This document shows, one piece after another, positions 1 to 8,655 of a stretch of 64,000 nt of DNA. Each line of letters begins with the position of its first letter. Positions within the stretch are counted from its first letter, which is position 1. The DNA comes from Holophagaceae bacterium (GTDB lineage: Bacteria > Acidobacteriota > Holophagae > Holophagales > Holophagaceae), in NCBI GenBank assembly GCA_009783055.1, contig WRHW01000003.1, positions 1 to 64,000 of the forward strand, given 5' to 3'. The position numbers and the translations under genes were made by a program. Under the pieces are notes generated by a model. The model did no database searches, was not told where the DNA came from, and saw nothing but the letters and a program-made list of their open reading frames with translations.

Positions 1-21
1 TGCCACAGCCTACCTCACTGA

Positions 22-169
22 TACTCTGCTACACTCTCGTTATGCGTTTCATGGGAATCCAGGTTTTATGCTCGCTTTGCAATTTCATTCCAACATCACG
101 TTCATTCTGCGGGCACTGCTTTCGCATTGCCGTCATACCAAGTTGCTCCCGTTTGGGTGCAACTTGGTA
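22..169 (+). mobile_element. MITE-like non-autonomous element, copy 1
   Basis: A 148-bp non-coding element flanked by the 3-bp direct repeat TGA (19-21 and 170-172). Its right end is a hairpin in which ATACCAAGTTGC faces GCAACTTGGTAT (about 135-170). The left end starts TACTC and is eroded compared with the other copies. Positions 108-169 match the reverse complement of 12374-12435 at 60 of 62 bases by eye. It lies downstream of the lipoprotein gene that ends at 342. It encodes no protein, so a transposase elsewhere would have to move it. Confidence 0.65.
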
Positions 170-271
170 TGAAAACCTTGTAGCACTAAGACAACCGCCT
201 AGCACTCCGTGCTTCTGAGAATTGCTATAAACCATACATCTATCTAAAAGTGAATATTCTCAAACTGCTAC

Positions 272-315
272 GGTCGTTTACTTGCTCCAAGCGCCCTTGT
301 CACAAGTAAACGACC
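272..315 (-). terminator. Hairpin downstream of the Big2 lipoprotein gene
   Basis: Perfect 13-bp arms (272-284 and 303-315) enclose an 18-nt loop, 27 bp past the stop codon of the minus-strand lipoprotein gene. There is no clear U-tract, so it may be a rho-independent-like terminator or an mRNA 3'-end stabiliser. Confidence 0.5.
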
Positions 316-341
316 CTAAACGACTATAGTATATTCATTTA

Positions 342-3281
342 CTACCTGCGCGATACGTGTATATTATTCGGGGTTGCGTTTACATCATCCATAGGATATG
401 GCACACCGTTTATCCATAGTGTCGCTTTGTTGTCTTTATTTAACCCCACCAGATAAACGTCACCGTCTAATACATGAATATTATTTATGTAGTATGCACC
501 TTCGATGTGTTGTGGAACGCTGTTTTTCCAAAGTATTCCTACCTCTTCGCCATTGCTGTCAGCACTGCCGGCTACATACACGTCTGTTCCGCTTGTAAAT
601 ACCGAGGAAAACCAAAAATCGCTATAGCTACCATTATTGTCACCAAGGGGTTGCGGAACTCCGTTGGCGAGAAGTGCTTGAGAATAACTTACTCCTGCTC
701 CCACTTCTGTGCCTATTTGGCCAACCAGATAAACGTTGCCGCCCGATACAGAAATGCAACCGCTAAGGCCCGATGGCCTGAACAAACTGGGGAATTGCAT
801 TGCTTCGCCGTTTTTATAGAGAGTGCTTACATATCGTGAGGATGTTTCAGCATAGCAAGCTAGTGCGTAAACATCACTACCTTCCACAAACATGAAAGAG
901 GAATAGCCACCCATTATTCCCGTAGGGTATGCGTCAAGATACTGGATGTTTCCATTTTTCCAAATCAGTGGACACATTCTGGTTGTACTATTCCATGCCA
1001 TATCAAGCCCACTGACATAAATATCACTGCCGGAGACAATTACGTCCTGTGCGGTGGAGCGATGTGGCAGGATGCGCTTTGCTACTCCATTAGTCCAGAG
1101 AGTGGCGAGGTTGTCCTCCTGACCTGCAACGTACACATTGCCGTTCGATTCTGTGACAGAATACGCCCGTACGTTGGCTTTATAATCGGTGAGAGCGGTT
1201 GCGACACCATTTTTCCACAACACGCCAGCAGACTGGCTACCGCTTATTGATAGCCCAACTACGTATATGTCTGTGTTTGGCATGGGTGGCCTGATGGTTA
1301 CATGACAGCCTGTCTGATAACCACCATCTTCTGTTGTAACCGTTATTATTGTGCTTCCGACTGCTACGGCTGTAACCACACCTGCGCTAACTGTGGCAAT
1401 ACTTGGGTCTTCACTCTCCCAGACCACTGCTCTGTTGGCGGCGTTATCAGGTACAACCGTCGCTGTAAGTGTCTCTTGGTTGCCTATTGTCATGTCCAGA
1501 GAAGTCTTGTCTATATGTATGCCTGTTACTCTGACCGGCTCACTAACCGTAACGGTACAAGTTGCCTGAAAACCGCCGTCATGCGCTGTAACCCTTATCG
1601 CCGTGCTACCCACTGCTATGGCTGTAACTACGCCATTGTTTACGGTTGCTACTCTTGTGTTGTCACTCGCCCAGGTTATACCTTGGTCGGTTGCTGTAGT
1701 AGGCTCTAATGATGCCCTGAGTGTATCTGTTTCACCAACTAACAGGGCTATATTATCCTTGTTCAGGCTTATGCCTGTGACGGGAACTTCATCTGAATCT
1801 ACCGTAACTGTGCAGGTGTCTGTTTTGTTGCCTTCTATGGTTACGGCTGTCACTATCGCAGTGCCTCTAGCTATGCCTATAACTGTGCCGGTGCTGGTTA
1901 CAATGGCTACTTGGTGGTTGTTGCTATGCCAGTAAAGGTTTTTATTTGTGGCATCACTGGGTAGTACCGTGGCTACCAATGTTTCGCTTTCTCCCTGAAA
2001 TATGGTAATAGCCTTTTTGTTAAGGCTTACGCTCGCAGGCTCTATGGTTGTTGTGTGGTCTGTAACGGTAACATCGCACGTAGCTACATTGCCACCATCT
2101 TCTGTGATTGCTACGATGGTTGCTACGCCTTCTTCCAAGGCTGTCACTACACCTGTGCTGGATACTATGGCTTTTGCCGGGTTGGTAGTAATCCAGTTGA
2201 TGTTTTGGTTTGTTGCGTTGGATGGTTGCAGGGTTGCTACTAATGCCTGACTGTAGCCTTTCGCCAGTGTCAGGCTGTCTTCGTTCATCTCAATGCCAGT
2301 GACTGCAACTGGGCTGGCGGCAACTACTATTTTTATTGGGGCTGGGAATAACCACCTGCTCTCTGATGTATACCAAGCTCTTATTTCTGCTTCTCCCGGA
2401 CTTAGAGCTGTGACTACGCCGTTGCCGGATACTGTTACTACGTCTGTATTACTGTTTTTCCAATCTATGTTTTGGTCGGTGGCAATAGATGGCATGAAGG
2501 TTACTGCTATTAATTCGCTACCTCCGGTTACAAGTGCCATTTCATACTTGGCTGGATAGGCATCTATTGCTGGTATTGGGTCTTTTACTATTTCTACAAA
2601 GCAAGTGGCGACTGTTTTGCCACTATCAGCGGTCACGGTTACGCTACCTGTGGAAATGGGTGTCACTGTGCCTGCGCTATTTACTGTAGCTTTGGACGTG
2701 TCGCTGGATGCCCAGTTTACTGTGTCACCAGCGGCATAAAGGTAAGCAAAAGCGGGTAGCTCGATACCGCTGTCGCCTCCGTTTACCCCTGCTGGCGTGG
2801 CGATGACAGATGCCACTAGGCTACCTGTGGCATCTCCTGCGGCCAGTGTCATTGTGTTTTTACTAAGGGAGACGGCTTCACGAATTGGGGCAGGGCTTAC
2901 GGCTACCTGGCAGGTGGCTGTCTTAGCACCATCCTGCGTGGTTGCTGTTATTGTCGCACTACCATCGCCAACTGCGTTAATTGTTACGACTAATCCTGTG
3001 CCGGACACTGTTGCGACATTGCTGTTGCTCGTTGTCCAGGTTACGGCTTTATTTGATGCACCGGCAGGGGACACTGTGGCTGTTAGTGTGCCTGTTGGGG
3101 TGGCCTCCATCTGAAGTACCATGGTAGGCGGGCTTAAACTTATACCACTGACGGCAACAGTGCTTTCTTTGTTGCCGCCACTGCTACAGGCAGAAAAGGT
3201 AAATGCCGTAACACAAAGGGCTAATAGCACCGCGAATGTGCTGGCTAAAGGATTGTTGAGAGGAAGTTTTTTGGGTTTCAT
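342..3281 (-). CDS. Big2-repeat lipoprotein with C-terminal propeller-like repeats
   Basis: A 979-aa exported lipoprotein. The N-terminus is a lipoprotein signal peptide with the lipobox FSAC, the lipidated Cys being residue 32. Seven bacterial Ig-like (Big2) domains follow, roughly residues 42-660, each with the typical ATVSxxGVVTAxxxG and TxTVT pattern; six of the seven carry a Cys in the last strand. Residues of about 665-979 hold seven repeats of about 45 aa built on VYVAG and xLWKNG motifs, which suggests a seven-bladed beta-propeller. Likely cell-surface; Big2 domains are common in adhesins, but no ligand can be named. The start at 3281 has a GGGAG ribosome-binding site. It is divergent from the arginase-family gene, with a 464-bp intergenic region holding a long inverted repeat. 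Confidence 0.85.
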   Translation of the reverse strand: MKPKKLPLNNPLASTFAVLLALCVTAFTFSACSSGGNKESTVAVSGISLSPPTMVLQMEATPTGTLTATVSPAGASNKAVTWTTSNSNVATVSGTGLVVTINAVGDGSATITATTQDGAKTATCQVAVSPAPIREAVSLSKNTMTLAAGDATGSLVASVIATPAGVNGGDSGIELPAFAYLYAAGDTVNWASSDTSKATVNSAGTVTPISTGSVTVTADSGKTVATCFVEIVKDPIPAIDAYPAKYEMALVTGGSELIAVTFMPSIATDQNIDWKNSNTDVVTVSGNGVVTALSPGEAEIRAWYTSESRWLFPAPIKIVVAASPVAVTGIEMNEDSLTLAKGYSQALVATLQPSNATNQNINWITTNPAKAIVSSTGVVTALEEGVATIVAITEDGGNVATCDVTVTDHTTTIEPASVSLNKKAITIFQGESETLVATVLPSDATNKNLYWHSNNHQVAIVTSTGTVIGIARGTAIVTAVTIEGNKTDTCTVTVDSDEVPVTGISLNKDNIALLVGETDTLRASLEPTTATDQGITWASDNTRVATVNNGVVTAIAVGSTAIRVTAHDGGFQATCTVTVSEPVRVTGIHIDKTSLDMTIGNQETLTATVVPDNAANRAVVWESEDPSIATVSAGVVTAVAVGSTIITVTTEDGGYQTGCHVTIRPPMPNTDIYVVGLSISGSQSAGVLWKNGVATALTDYKANVRAYSVTESNGNVYVAGQEDNLATLWTNGVAKRILPHRSTAQDVIVSGSDIYVSGLDMAWNSTTRMCPLIWKNGNIQYLDAYPTGIMGGYSSFMFVEGSDVYALACYAETSSRYVSTLYKNGEAMQFPSLFRPSGLSGCISVSGGNVYLVGQIGTEVGAGVSYSQALLANGVPQPLGDNNGSYSDFWFSSVFTSGTDVYVAGSADSNGEEVGILWKNSVPQHIEGAYYINNIHVLDGDVYLVGLNKDNKATLWINGVPYPMDDVNATPNNIHVSRR

Positions 3282-3372
3282 AGCTCTCCCTATTGTGAAT
3301 GTTGATAGTTGGCATCTCTAACTCTGTTGTTGACATGCCTTTGTGTGAAATTGCGCTACTGAGATTTTCAAG

Positions 3373-3575
3373 ATGAAACACTTTATGTAAAAAGTTGCAT
3401 TGTATTTTGTACAACGCCCTCAAATAACAGCAATATCGGTGTTTTGATTAACATCCGGTTTTTGCCATGAGTCGCCGACCATTTTTTTATTTGTATCTGA
3501 AACTGAAACTATTTACTTGCTTTAGAGACTTTGCTATAGTAATCAAGTTGTATCTTTTTACATAAAGTGTTTCAT
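3373..3575. repeat. 22-bp inverted repeat in a divergent intergenic region
   Basis: Positions 3373-3394 and 3554-3575 are exact reverse complements over 22 bp (first arm begins ATGAAACACTTTATG), separated by 159 bp. They lie in the 464-bp space between the divergent lipoprotein and arginase-family genes. One arm is about 92 bp upstream of the lipoprotein start and the other about 171 bp upstream of the arginase-family start. They could be paired operators for a DNA-bending repressor or the ends of a small element. No coding sequence lies between them. Confidence 0.6.
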
Positions 3576-3681
3576 GAGACCATAAACACTGTATTAATTA
3601 GAGTTATTACTCGATCAAGTTTTGATGACTCAAAAAAGAAATTGAATCTGAAAACCAGAGTGTTGCATTAATAACGATATG

Positions 3682-3716
3682 AGCGACTTGCAAAACCGTA
3701 TATTTTGCAGGTCGCT
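3682..3716 (+). promoter_or_regulatory. Palindrome abutting a TATAAT box, upstream of the arginase-family gene
   Basis: Arms 3682-3695 and 3703-3716 are complementary over 14 bp with one wobble pair (AGCGACTTGCAAAA against TTTTGCAGGTCGCT). A perfect TATAAT hexamer follows at 3721-3726, 20 bp before the ATG at 3746. The palindrome covers the place where a -35 box should be, so it is probably an operator or activator site. No good -35 hexamer is visible. Confidence 0.4.
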
Positions 3717-3745
3717 TAGGTATAATTCAAGAGGATGGGTATCGT

Positions 3746-4603
3746 ATGACACATGAATTTGTTCTTCCACTCTTTTTGGGTAGTCGTGACGCTAAGGATG
3801 CAAAAATAGCTTTGTTTGGTGCATGTTGGGATGGCACTAGTTCCTTTAAGGCTGGTAGCCGGTTCGCAGGCTTTGCTGTCAGAGAGGCTTCGTATGGGAT
3901 GGAAGAATTTAGCTTTTACCAGCAAGAAAGCCTTTTAGACATTCCTTTTACAGACTATGGTGACTTGTTTTTGCCACCCGGACAAAAAGAGATTGTCCTT
4001 GCTAGTGTCGCTTGTGCAGTAAGGGAAATCAGGGCAAGAGGGCAGTTTCCTATGGCCTTTGGGGGTGAACATCTGTTAGCGCACCCATTGATTTTATCTG
4101 CCTATGAGTTCCATAAGGACTTGGCTGTTGTCCACATTGATGCACATGCTGATCTGCGTCCAGACCTTTGGGGTGACACATTGACTCATGCAACGTTTCT
4201 AGGCAGGGTAGGGGATGTGATTGGGTTTGAAAACATTAAGCAGTTTGGCATTAGGTCTTGTAGCAGGGAAGAATGGGAAATAGCACAACAATTTGATATA
4301 ATGCGCCCCTTCGAGTTAAGAACTATCAGTGCTCATTTAGATTCACTGGGCAACCGGCCAATATACCTTACTCTTGACTTGGATGTGCTTGACCCTAGCC
4401 TATACCCAGGTACAGGCACACCAGAACCGGGCGGAATTTCATGGGAATTGCTTATCAATGGATTAAAGCTGTTCCGGGGCAGACATCTTGTAGGGTTAGA
4501 TTGTTTAGAACTAAGCCCACACTACGACCCCACCGGAGTTAGTGCCCAGACGATGGCGAAGACTCTGCGAGAGCTAATAATCATTGCAAACGCAAGACGC
4601 TAG
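3746..4603 (+). CDS. Arginase/agmatinase-family ureohydrolase
   Basis: A 285-aa ureohydrolase, normal in length for agmatinase (SpeB). The binuclear-manganese motifs are intact: GGEH, HIDAHADLR, LDLDVLDPS and the late ELSPHYD. Enzymes of this fold remove urea from guanidino substrates such as agmatine or arginine, or formamide from formiminoglutamate; substrate cannot be assigned from the motifs alone. Agmatinase, giving putrescine for polyamine synthesis, is the best guess. The ATG at 3746 follows an AGAGG ribosome-binding site. It converges with the HU gene, leaving 12 bp between stop codons. Confidence 0.88.
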   Translation: MTHEFVLPLFLGSRDAKDAKIALFGACWDGTSSFKAGSRFAGFAVREASYGMEEFSFYQQESLLDIPFTDYGDLFLPPGQKEIVLASVACAVREIRARGQFPMAFGGEHLLAHPLILSAYEFHKDLAVVHIDAHADLRPDLWGDTLTHATFLGRVGDVIGFENIKQFGIRSCSREEWEIAQQFDIMRPFELRTISAHLDSLGNRPIYLTLDLDVLDPSLYPGTGTPEPGGISWELLINGLKLFRGRHLVGLDCLELSPHYDPTGVSAQTMAKTLRELIIIANARR

Positions 4604-4615
4604 TAAAGACTATAT

Positions 4616-4882
4616 CTAGAACTGGCGCAAACCCTTGCCAGGTTTGAACCTGATGCTTTTGCCGGTGGGTATTTTTACGCTTTGCCCGGTTTTGATATTT
4701 CTTCCATACCCGCGTTTCCTTGGTCGCGGCTCAAACACCCCGAATCCACGTATTTCAATTCTTTCTCCTAATAGGAGAGCTTCTTTCATTACGTCAGTCA
4801 GCAAGTCGACAACGGCTAGAGCGGTTGCCTTTGAGCATGGATATGCTTGCATCAATTCGTTTGCGATGTCGATCTTTATCAT
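4616..4882 (-). CDS. HU/IHF-family DNA-binding protein
   Basis: An 88-aa nucleoid protein of the HU/IHF family, which bends and compacts DNA as a dimer. The family core is clear: IEIRGFGVFEPRPRKRGYGR, then KTGQ and a proline-tipped arm ending in FKPGKGL. The ATG at 4882 is chosen because GAGG lies 6 nt upstream; a GTG four codons earlier would overlap that site. The sequence does not decide between HU and IHF. The IHF-like option is interesting because sigma-54 promoters, which often need IHF bending, occur in the window. Confidence 0.88.
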   Translation of the reverse strand: MIKIDIANELMQAYPCSKATALAVVDLLTDVMKEALLLGERIEIRGFGVFEPRPRKRGYGRNIKTGQSVKIPTGKSIRFKPGKGLRQF

Positions 4883-4959
4883 CAGTAGCCTCACTTGTTA
4901 ATAATAAACTTGACATAATTATTAAAATATTTCAAATACAACACAAATAAACCTTCATG

Positions 4960-6918
4960 TCACCAAGTAATATCTTGTTTCAACATTTTTTCTGCATCTT
5001 CGGCTGGCATTGGGCGGGAGAATAGGTATCCCTGACCTATATCGCACCCGAGTTTCCTCAGGTGAACAAGTTGATCGGCGTTTTCTATCCCTTCGGCTGT
5101 CACCTTCATATTCAGTGCCTTTGCCAACGAAGTTATTGCCTCGACTATGGCTGTGCTTTCATGGTCTAAGCCAAGTCCATCAACAAAACTTTTATCTATC
5201 TTTAACGTGTCGACTGGCAATCGCTTCAAATAGCTGAGGGATGAATAATCCGTGCCGAAGTCGTCGATGGCAAGATGGATTTTTGAGGATTTTAGAGCGG
5301 TCATAATTGCCAAACTCGTTGAAGCATCTTTCATTGTCGCGCTTTCAGTAATTTCTAACTTTAGGTACTGAGGCTCTAGTCCTTGTTTTTTTAGTGTTTC
5401 GAGGACCCTTTCTGTAAGATTCGGTTGCTGAAATTGGCGCATACTCAAATTAACATTCATGATCGACTCGGAATATGCAGGAAATTTTAGTTGCCAACTT
5501 CTTGCCTGACGGCATGCCTCTTCCAGTACCCAAGTCCCAATCGGTATTATTAGTCCTGTTTCTTCGGCAAGGTTGATAAACTCTATTGGGGGAACCAAGC
5601 CTCTCTCAGGATGTTTCCAGCGGACTAGTGCCTCCCAACCTCCAATCTTTCCAGTAGTAAGTGTAATTAACGGCTGGTAGTAAACCAGGAATTCGTTCCT
5701 TTGAAGAGCATGGCGCATTTCGTTTTCTATTTTCAATTGCTCGCGTGTTTGCTCATTCATGCTTTCGTCATATATTTCTAGTGTATCTGTTCCCTTGGTT
5801 TTTGCCCGATACATTGCAACTTCGGCATCCCGGATTAATTCGGTGGAAGTTATATCAGACCGGTTGCTCACAGCTAACCCCTGACTACAAGTCATGTAAC
5901 ATTCTTCGCCGTCAAGGGAAAAGGGATCTTCAAAGGTGTTTTTTATCCAGTCGGATACAAAAACGGCATCACCCAAATTATCCAATTCTTCAAACAAAAC
6001 TGCAAATTCATCCCCACCAAGCCTAGCAATAGTATCACCCTGCCTTATGGCACTTCTGATTCTCTTTGCTATTTGGACAAGTAGCAAGTCGCCCATCTGG
6101 TGGCCTAGGGTGTCATTTAGAATCTTGAAACGATTAACATCTATGAATAACACGCCGATCCTGCTGTTGCGCTTTGCCATCATAAAAATTGCACGCGATA
6201 CCAGTTCTGCGAAGAACACTCGGTTGGGAAGCCCCGTTAATCTGTCTTGGAAGGTTTGTATTGTTAAATTTGTTTCTACATTGTGAACATCAGAAATTAG
6301 TTGAAAAGAGCAAATAAAATCAACTATCTCTCCGTCATCGTCTTTTCTTGGTGTGATTGTAGACCCCACCCATGTCCAAACGTTTTGTCCGCATGCCAAT
6401 CCCATGGTGACATCAGTGATTTTTTCACCTGACTTCATTGCTCTGATAAGTGGGCGTTCTTCATCTGGGAATGGGTGGCCATCTAACTGAAGTGACACAT
6501 AGTCTTCTGCAAAAAGGTCTATTGCGGAAATTTCTTCATTGGAAAGTTCTCGCATTATATTATTGTGGAAGGCTTGACTCCAGTACTTGTAGTGCCCATC
6601 TATCGAAATTATGGCAACATTGGCAGGCATTTCATCAATTAAACCATGAAAATGCCTATCGAAACGAGTTGTCACGCCTTTGTGGAAGGTTTTATGTCTT
6701 GAGTGAAATATCGTCCGAAGTGTCAGGTGGTGGATTCCAAACAAAACGATAACCACATCCCCACTTAGTTGCAAGGTCCTGTCTATTACCGTTAATTCTG
6801 GATCATCGCCAATAATGCTGGGCACCAACAATATCCACAGTAGTGCCGCAACCGCATAGCAGAGTGCTACCAAAAAATTACTTACAAAATGATTGGAATG
6901 GATTGGCTTTAGTTCCAT
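4960..6918 (-). CDS. Membrane GGDEF-EAL protein with PAS-like sensor
   Basis: A 652-aa cyclic-di-GMP turnover protein. Two transmembrane segments (about residues 13-35 and 50-68) precede a PAS-like region (about 90-210). The GGDEF domain has its exact signature at residues 301-305. The EAL domain starts with EAL at 429-431 and keeps the metal-site motif DDFG and the late KIDKSFV and AEGIE motifs. Both catalytic sites look intact, so it could make or degrade c-di-GMP, possibly switched by the PAS region. A role in the choice between motility and attachment is plausible given the flagellar and pilus genes nearby, but this is inference. Confidence 0.92.
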   Translation of the reverse strand: MELKPIHSNHFVSNFLVALCYAVAALLWILLVPSIIGDDPELTVIDRTLQLSGDVVIVLFGIHHLTLRTIFHSRHKTFHKGVTTRFDRHFHGLIDEMPANVAIISIDGHYKYWSQAFHNNIMRELSNEEISAIDLFAEDYVSLQLDGHPFPDEERPLIRAMKSGEKITDVTMGLACGQNVWTWVGSTITPRKDDDGEIVDFICSFQLISDVHNVETNLTIQTFQDRLTGLPNRVFFAELVSRAIFMMAKRNSRIGVLFIDVNRFKILNDTLGHQMGDLLLVQIAKRIRSAIRQGDTIARLGGDEFAVLFEELDNLGDAVFVSDWIKNTFEDPFSLDGEECYMTCSQGLAVSNRSDITSTELIRDAEVAMYRAKTKGTDTLEIYDESMNEQTREQLKIENEMRHALQRNEFLVYYQPLITLTTGKIGGWEALVRWKHPERGLVPPIEFINLAEETGLIIPIGTWVLEEACRQARSWQLKFPAYSESIMNVNLSMRQFQQPNLTERVLETLKKQGLEPQYLKLEITESATMKDASTSLAIMTALKSSKIHLAIDDFGTDYSSLSYLKRLPVDTLKIDKSFVDGLGLDHESTAIVEAITSLAKALNMKVTAEGIENADQLVHLRKLGCDIGQGYLFSRPMPAEDAEKMLKQDITW

Positions 6919-7010
6919 AATACTTTCTGGGGTGAGTGATTGGAAAAGAGCGTTAAGTCAAAGTAACTACTCTTAAGATAACGTAATAATTGAATTATTG
7001 GGAGTTTTTT

Positions 7011-7463
7011 TTGGAAATTGTGGAATCTTTTCTCGAATCGGCTCTATCTACTTTGAAGAGGGAGGAGACAAGAGAGCGTGCACAATCTATATTGACAAAA
7101 TGGGCGGAGGCTTGGCAAGGGTCTACACGTAGGCTTACTCTGTCTGACTCCAATCATGGGACATACCTCCACTTTAACCAGTTAATTGGTGGAGTTTGGT
7201 GCAAGGCATTTACTTTTCATGCTACGCCGGGCAATGGTCTCAGTTTGAGAGGGCCTGATACTGACAGAACCCGCAAGTCCCATAAACTCCGCTCCAAAAG
7301 GCTGGATTCTGGGTCATTAGACAAACTATTTGAAGCATGGTCAACTCACCCGGAAGCCAGACCCGCTGGTAATGCTGTTATATTGCTCCTGGATGAGGCC
7401 CATGATGATGTTTGGGAGTCCTTTTTACATGAAGCCTTGTCTTGTTTGAACAATACTAAATAA
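7011..7463 (+). CDS. Uncharacterised protein, 150 aa
   Basis: Not recognised. A soluble protein of about 150 aa with an acidic helical N-terminus, a central HFNQLIGGVW stretch and a C-terminal segment (GNAVILLLDEAHDDVWESFL) that resembles an alpha/beta strand-helix but lacks a P-loop. TTG at 7011 is preferred because GGGAG lies 6 nt upstream; TTG at 6990 is in frame but has no ribosome-binding site. It lies upstream of the MeaB-like gene, with a gap that hints at loose co-transcription. Confidence 0.55.
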   Translation: MEIVESFLESALSTLKREETRERAQSILTKWAEAWQGSTRRLTLSDSNHGTYLHFNQLIGGVWCKAFTFHATPGNGLSLRGPDTDRTRKSHKLRSKRLDSGSLDKLFEAWSTHPEARPAGNAVILLLDEAHDDVWESFLHEALSCLNNTK

Positions 7464-7536
7464 CAATAGACTATGGTTTTTTGGTTATCATTCTAAGTAC
7501 GTGGCATTTGCCTCAATGATTAAATTTCGAGAAAAC

Positions 7537-8655
7537 ATGAATTTCAAGCAACCAAAATTCAAATCTGCACTCCATGTAATGCCTGGTGTTGAGGGGGGAC
7601 ATGATGGTTTACCTAGCAACAGAAGTGTTACTGTGGGAAACACAATACCTGAAACCCAGCGTAAGGGCATGACCACTCAGGATTATCTGGAAGGAATTTT
7701 TTGCGGGGACAGAACTCGCCTTGCCAGAGCCATTACACTAATTGAAAGTAATTCACCTAGCCATTTTGCTCAATCCCAAGAAGTTTTGAAATCAGTATTA
7801 CCAAGAGCTGGAGGAGCAATACGGATAGGCATTACAGGTGTGCCAGGTGCCGGAAAAAGCACTTTTATTGAGGCTTTTGGAACGTACTTGACGAGTAGAG
7901 GCAATAAGGTTGCTGTCATGGCGGTTGACCCATCCAGCACTGTCACCGGAGGTTCCATACTAGGAGATAAAACCCGTATGGAAAGGCTTGCCACTGACCC
8001 TATGGCCTTTATTCGCCCAAGCCCTTCAGGAGGTACACTTGGGGGAGTAGCACGAAAAACCAGGGAGGCTCTCCTGATATTTGAAGCCGCAGGCTATGAC
8101 GTTGTACTAGTAGAAACGGTTGGGGTTGGGCAAAGCGAAACTACTGTAAGGTCTATGGTGGATTTTTTCTTGCTTGTCTTGGTGCCTGGGGCGGGTGATG
8201 AACTGCAAGGCATCAAAAAGGGAGTTGTGGAACTTGCAGATGCGATTTTGATAAACAAGGCAGATGGATCAAATATTATCCCAGCGCAGGCCGCCAAGGC
8301 CGAATATGAAAGGGCTTTGCATTACCTCCAACCTGCAACCGATGGATGGCAAACAATTGCAATGACAGCCTCTGCTTTGACAGGCGATGGTATCCCAAAA
8401 GTTTGGGAAGAAATTGAGAGCTTCATTAACTCAACAAAGCTCTCTGGCGCTTTCCAGAGTCGTCGCCAGATGCAAGAAAGGGCTTGGTTGAGGGCTATCG
8501 TGGAAGGCTACTTGATCGAACAGTTTTATGCAAATGATCAAATTCAGCAACTCTTGCCATTATTAGACAGTGCTGTGATGAATGGGGAAATCCCTGCAAC
8601 TACAGCCGCACAAAAACTGCTGGACACATTTGATGCAGATCGGACAACTAAATGA
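7537..8655 (+). CDS. MeaB/ArgK-type P-loop GTPase
   Basis: A GTPase of the MeaB/ArgK (LAO/AO) family. These chaperone adenosylcobalamin-dependent mutases such as methylmalonyl-CoA mutase by gating cofactor loading and protecting the enzyme. Visible motifs are the P-loop GVPGAGKST, the VDPSS switch region, DKTRM, ETVGVGQSE and NKAD. The C-terminal helical dimerisation arm is present. The N-terminus is uncertain. E. coli ArgK aligns from about 7669, which lacks well-spaced ribosome-binding sequence; 7537 has a weak one, and the frame is open back to 7501. The last codons overlap ftsW (ATGA). No mutase gene is in the window. Confidence 0.88.
   Translation: MNFKQPKFKSALHVMPGVEGGHDGLPSNRSVTVGNTIPETQRKGMTTQDYLEGIFCGDRTRLARAITLIESNSPSHFAQSQEVLKSVLPRAGGAIRIGITGVPGAGKSTFIEAFGTYLTSRGNKVAVMAVDPSSTVTGGSILGDKTRMERLATDPMAFIRPSPSGGTLGGVARKTREALLIFEAAGYDVVLVETVGVGQSETTVRSMVDFFLLVLVPGAGDELQGIKKGVVELADAILINKADGSNIIPAQAAKAEYERALHYLQPATDGWQTIAMTASALTGDGIPKVWEEIESFINSTKLSGAFQSRRQMQERAWLRAIVEGYLIEQFYANDQIQQLLPLLDSAVMNGEIPATTAAQKLLDTFDADRTTK

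Noticed and set aside
342-3281. Regularly spaced similar DNA that might be a CRISPR array or minisatellite
   Set aside because: The periodicity is protein-level (about 85-90 codons and about 45 codons), the DNA copies are divergent, and there are no short identical repeats with spacers.
474-3321. Many plus-strand frames opposite the Big2 lipoprotein gene
   Set aside because: They are periodic antisense shadows of the repeat-coding sequence.
4604-4615. Terminator between the arginase-family gene and hup
   Set aside because: Only 12 bp between stop codons and no hairpin visible.
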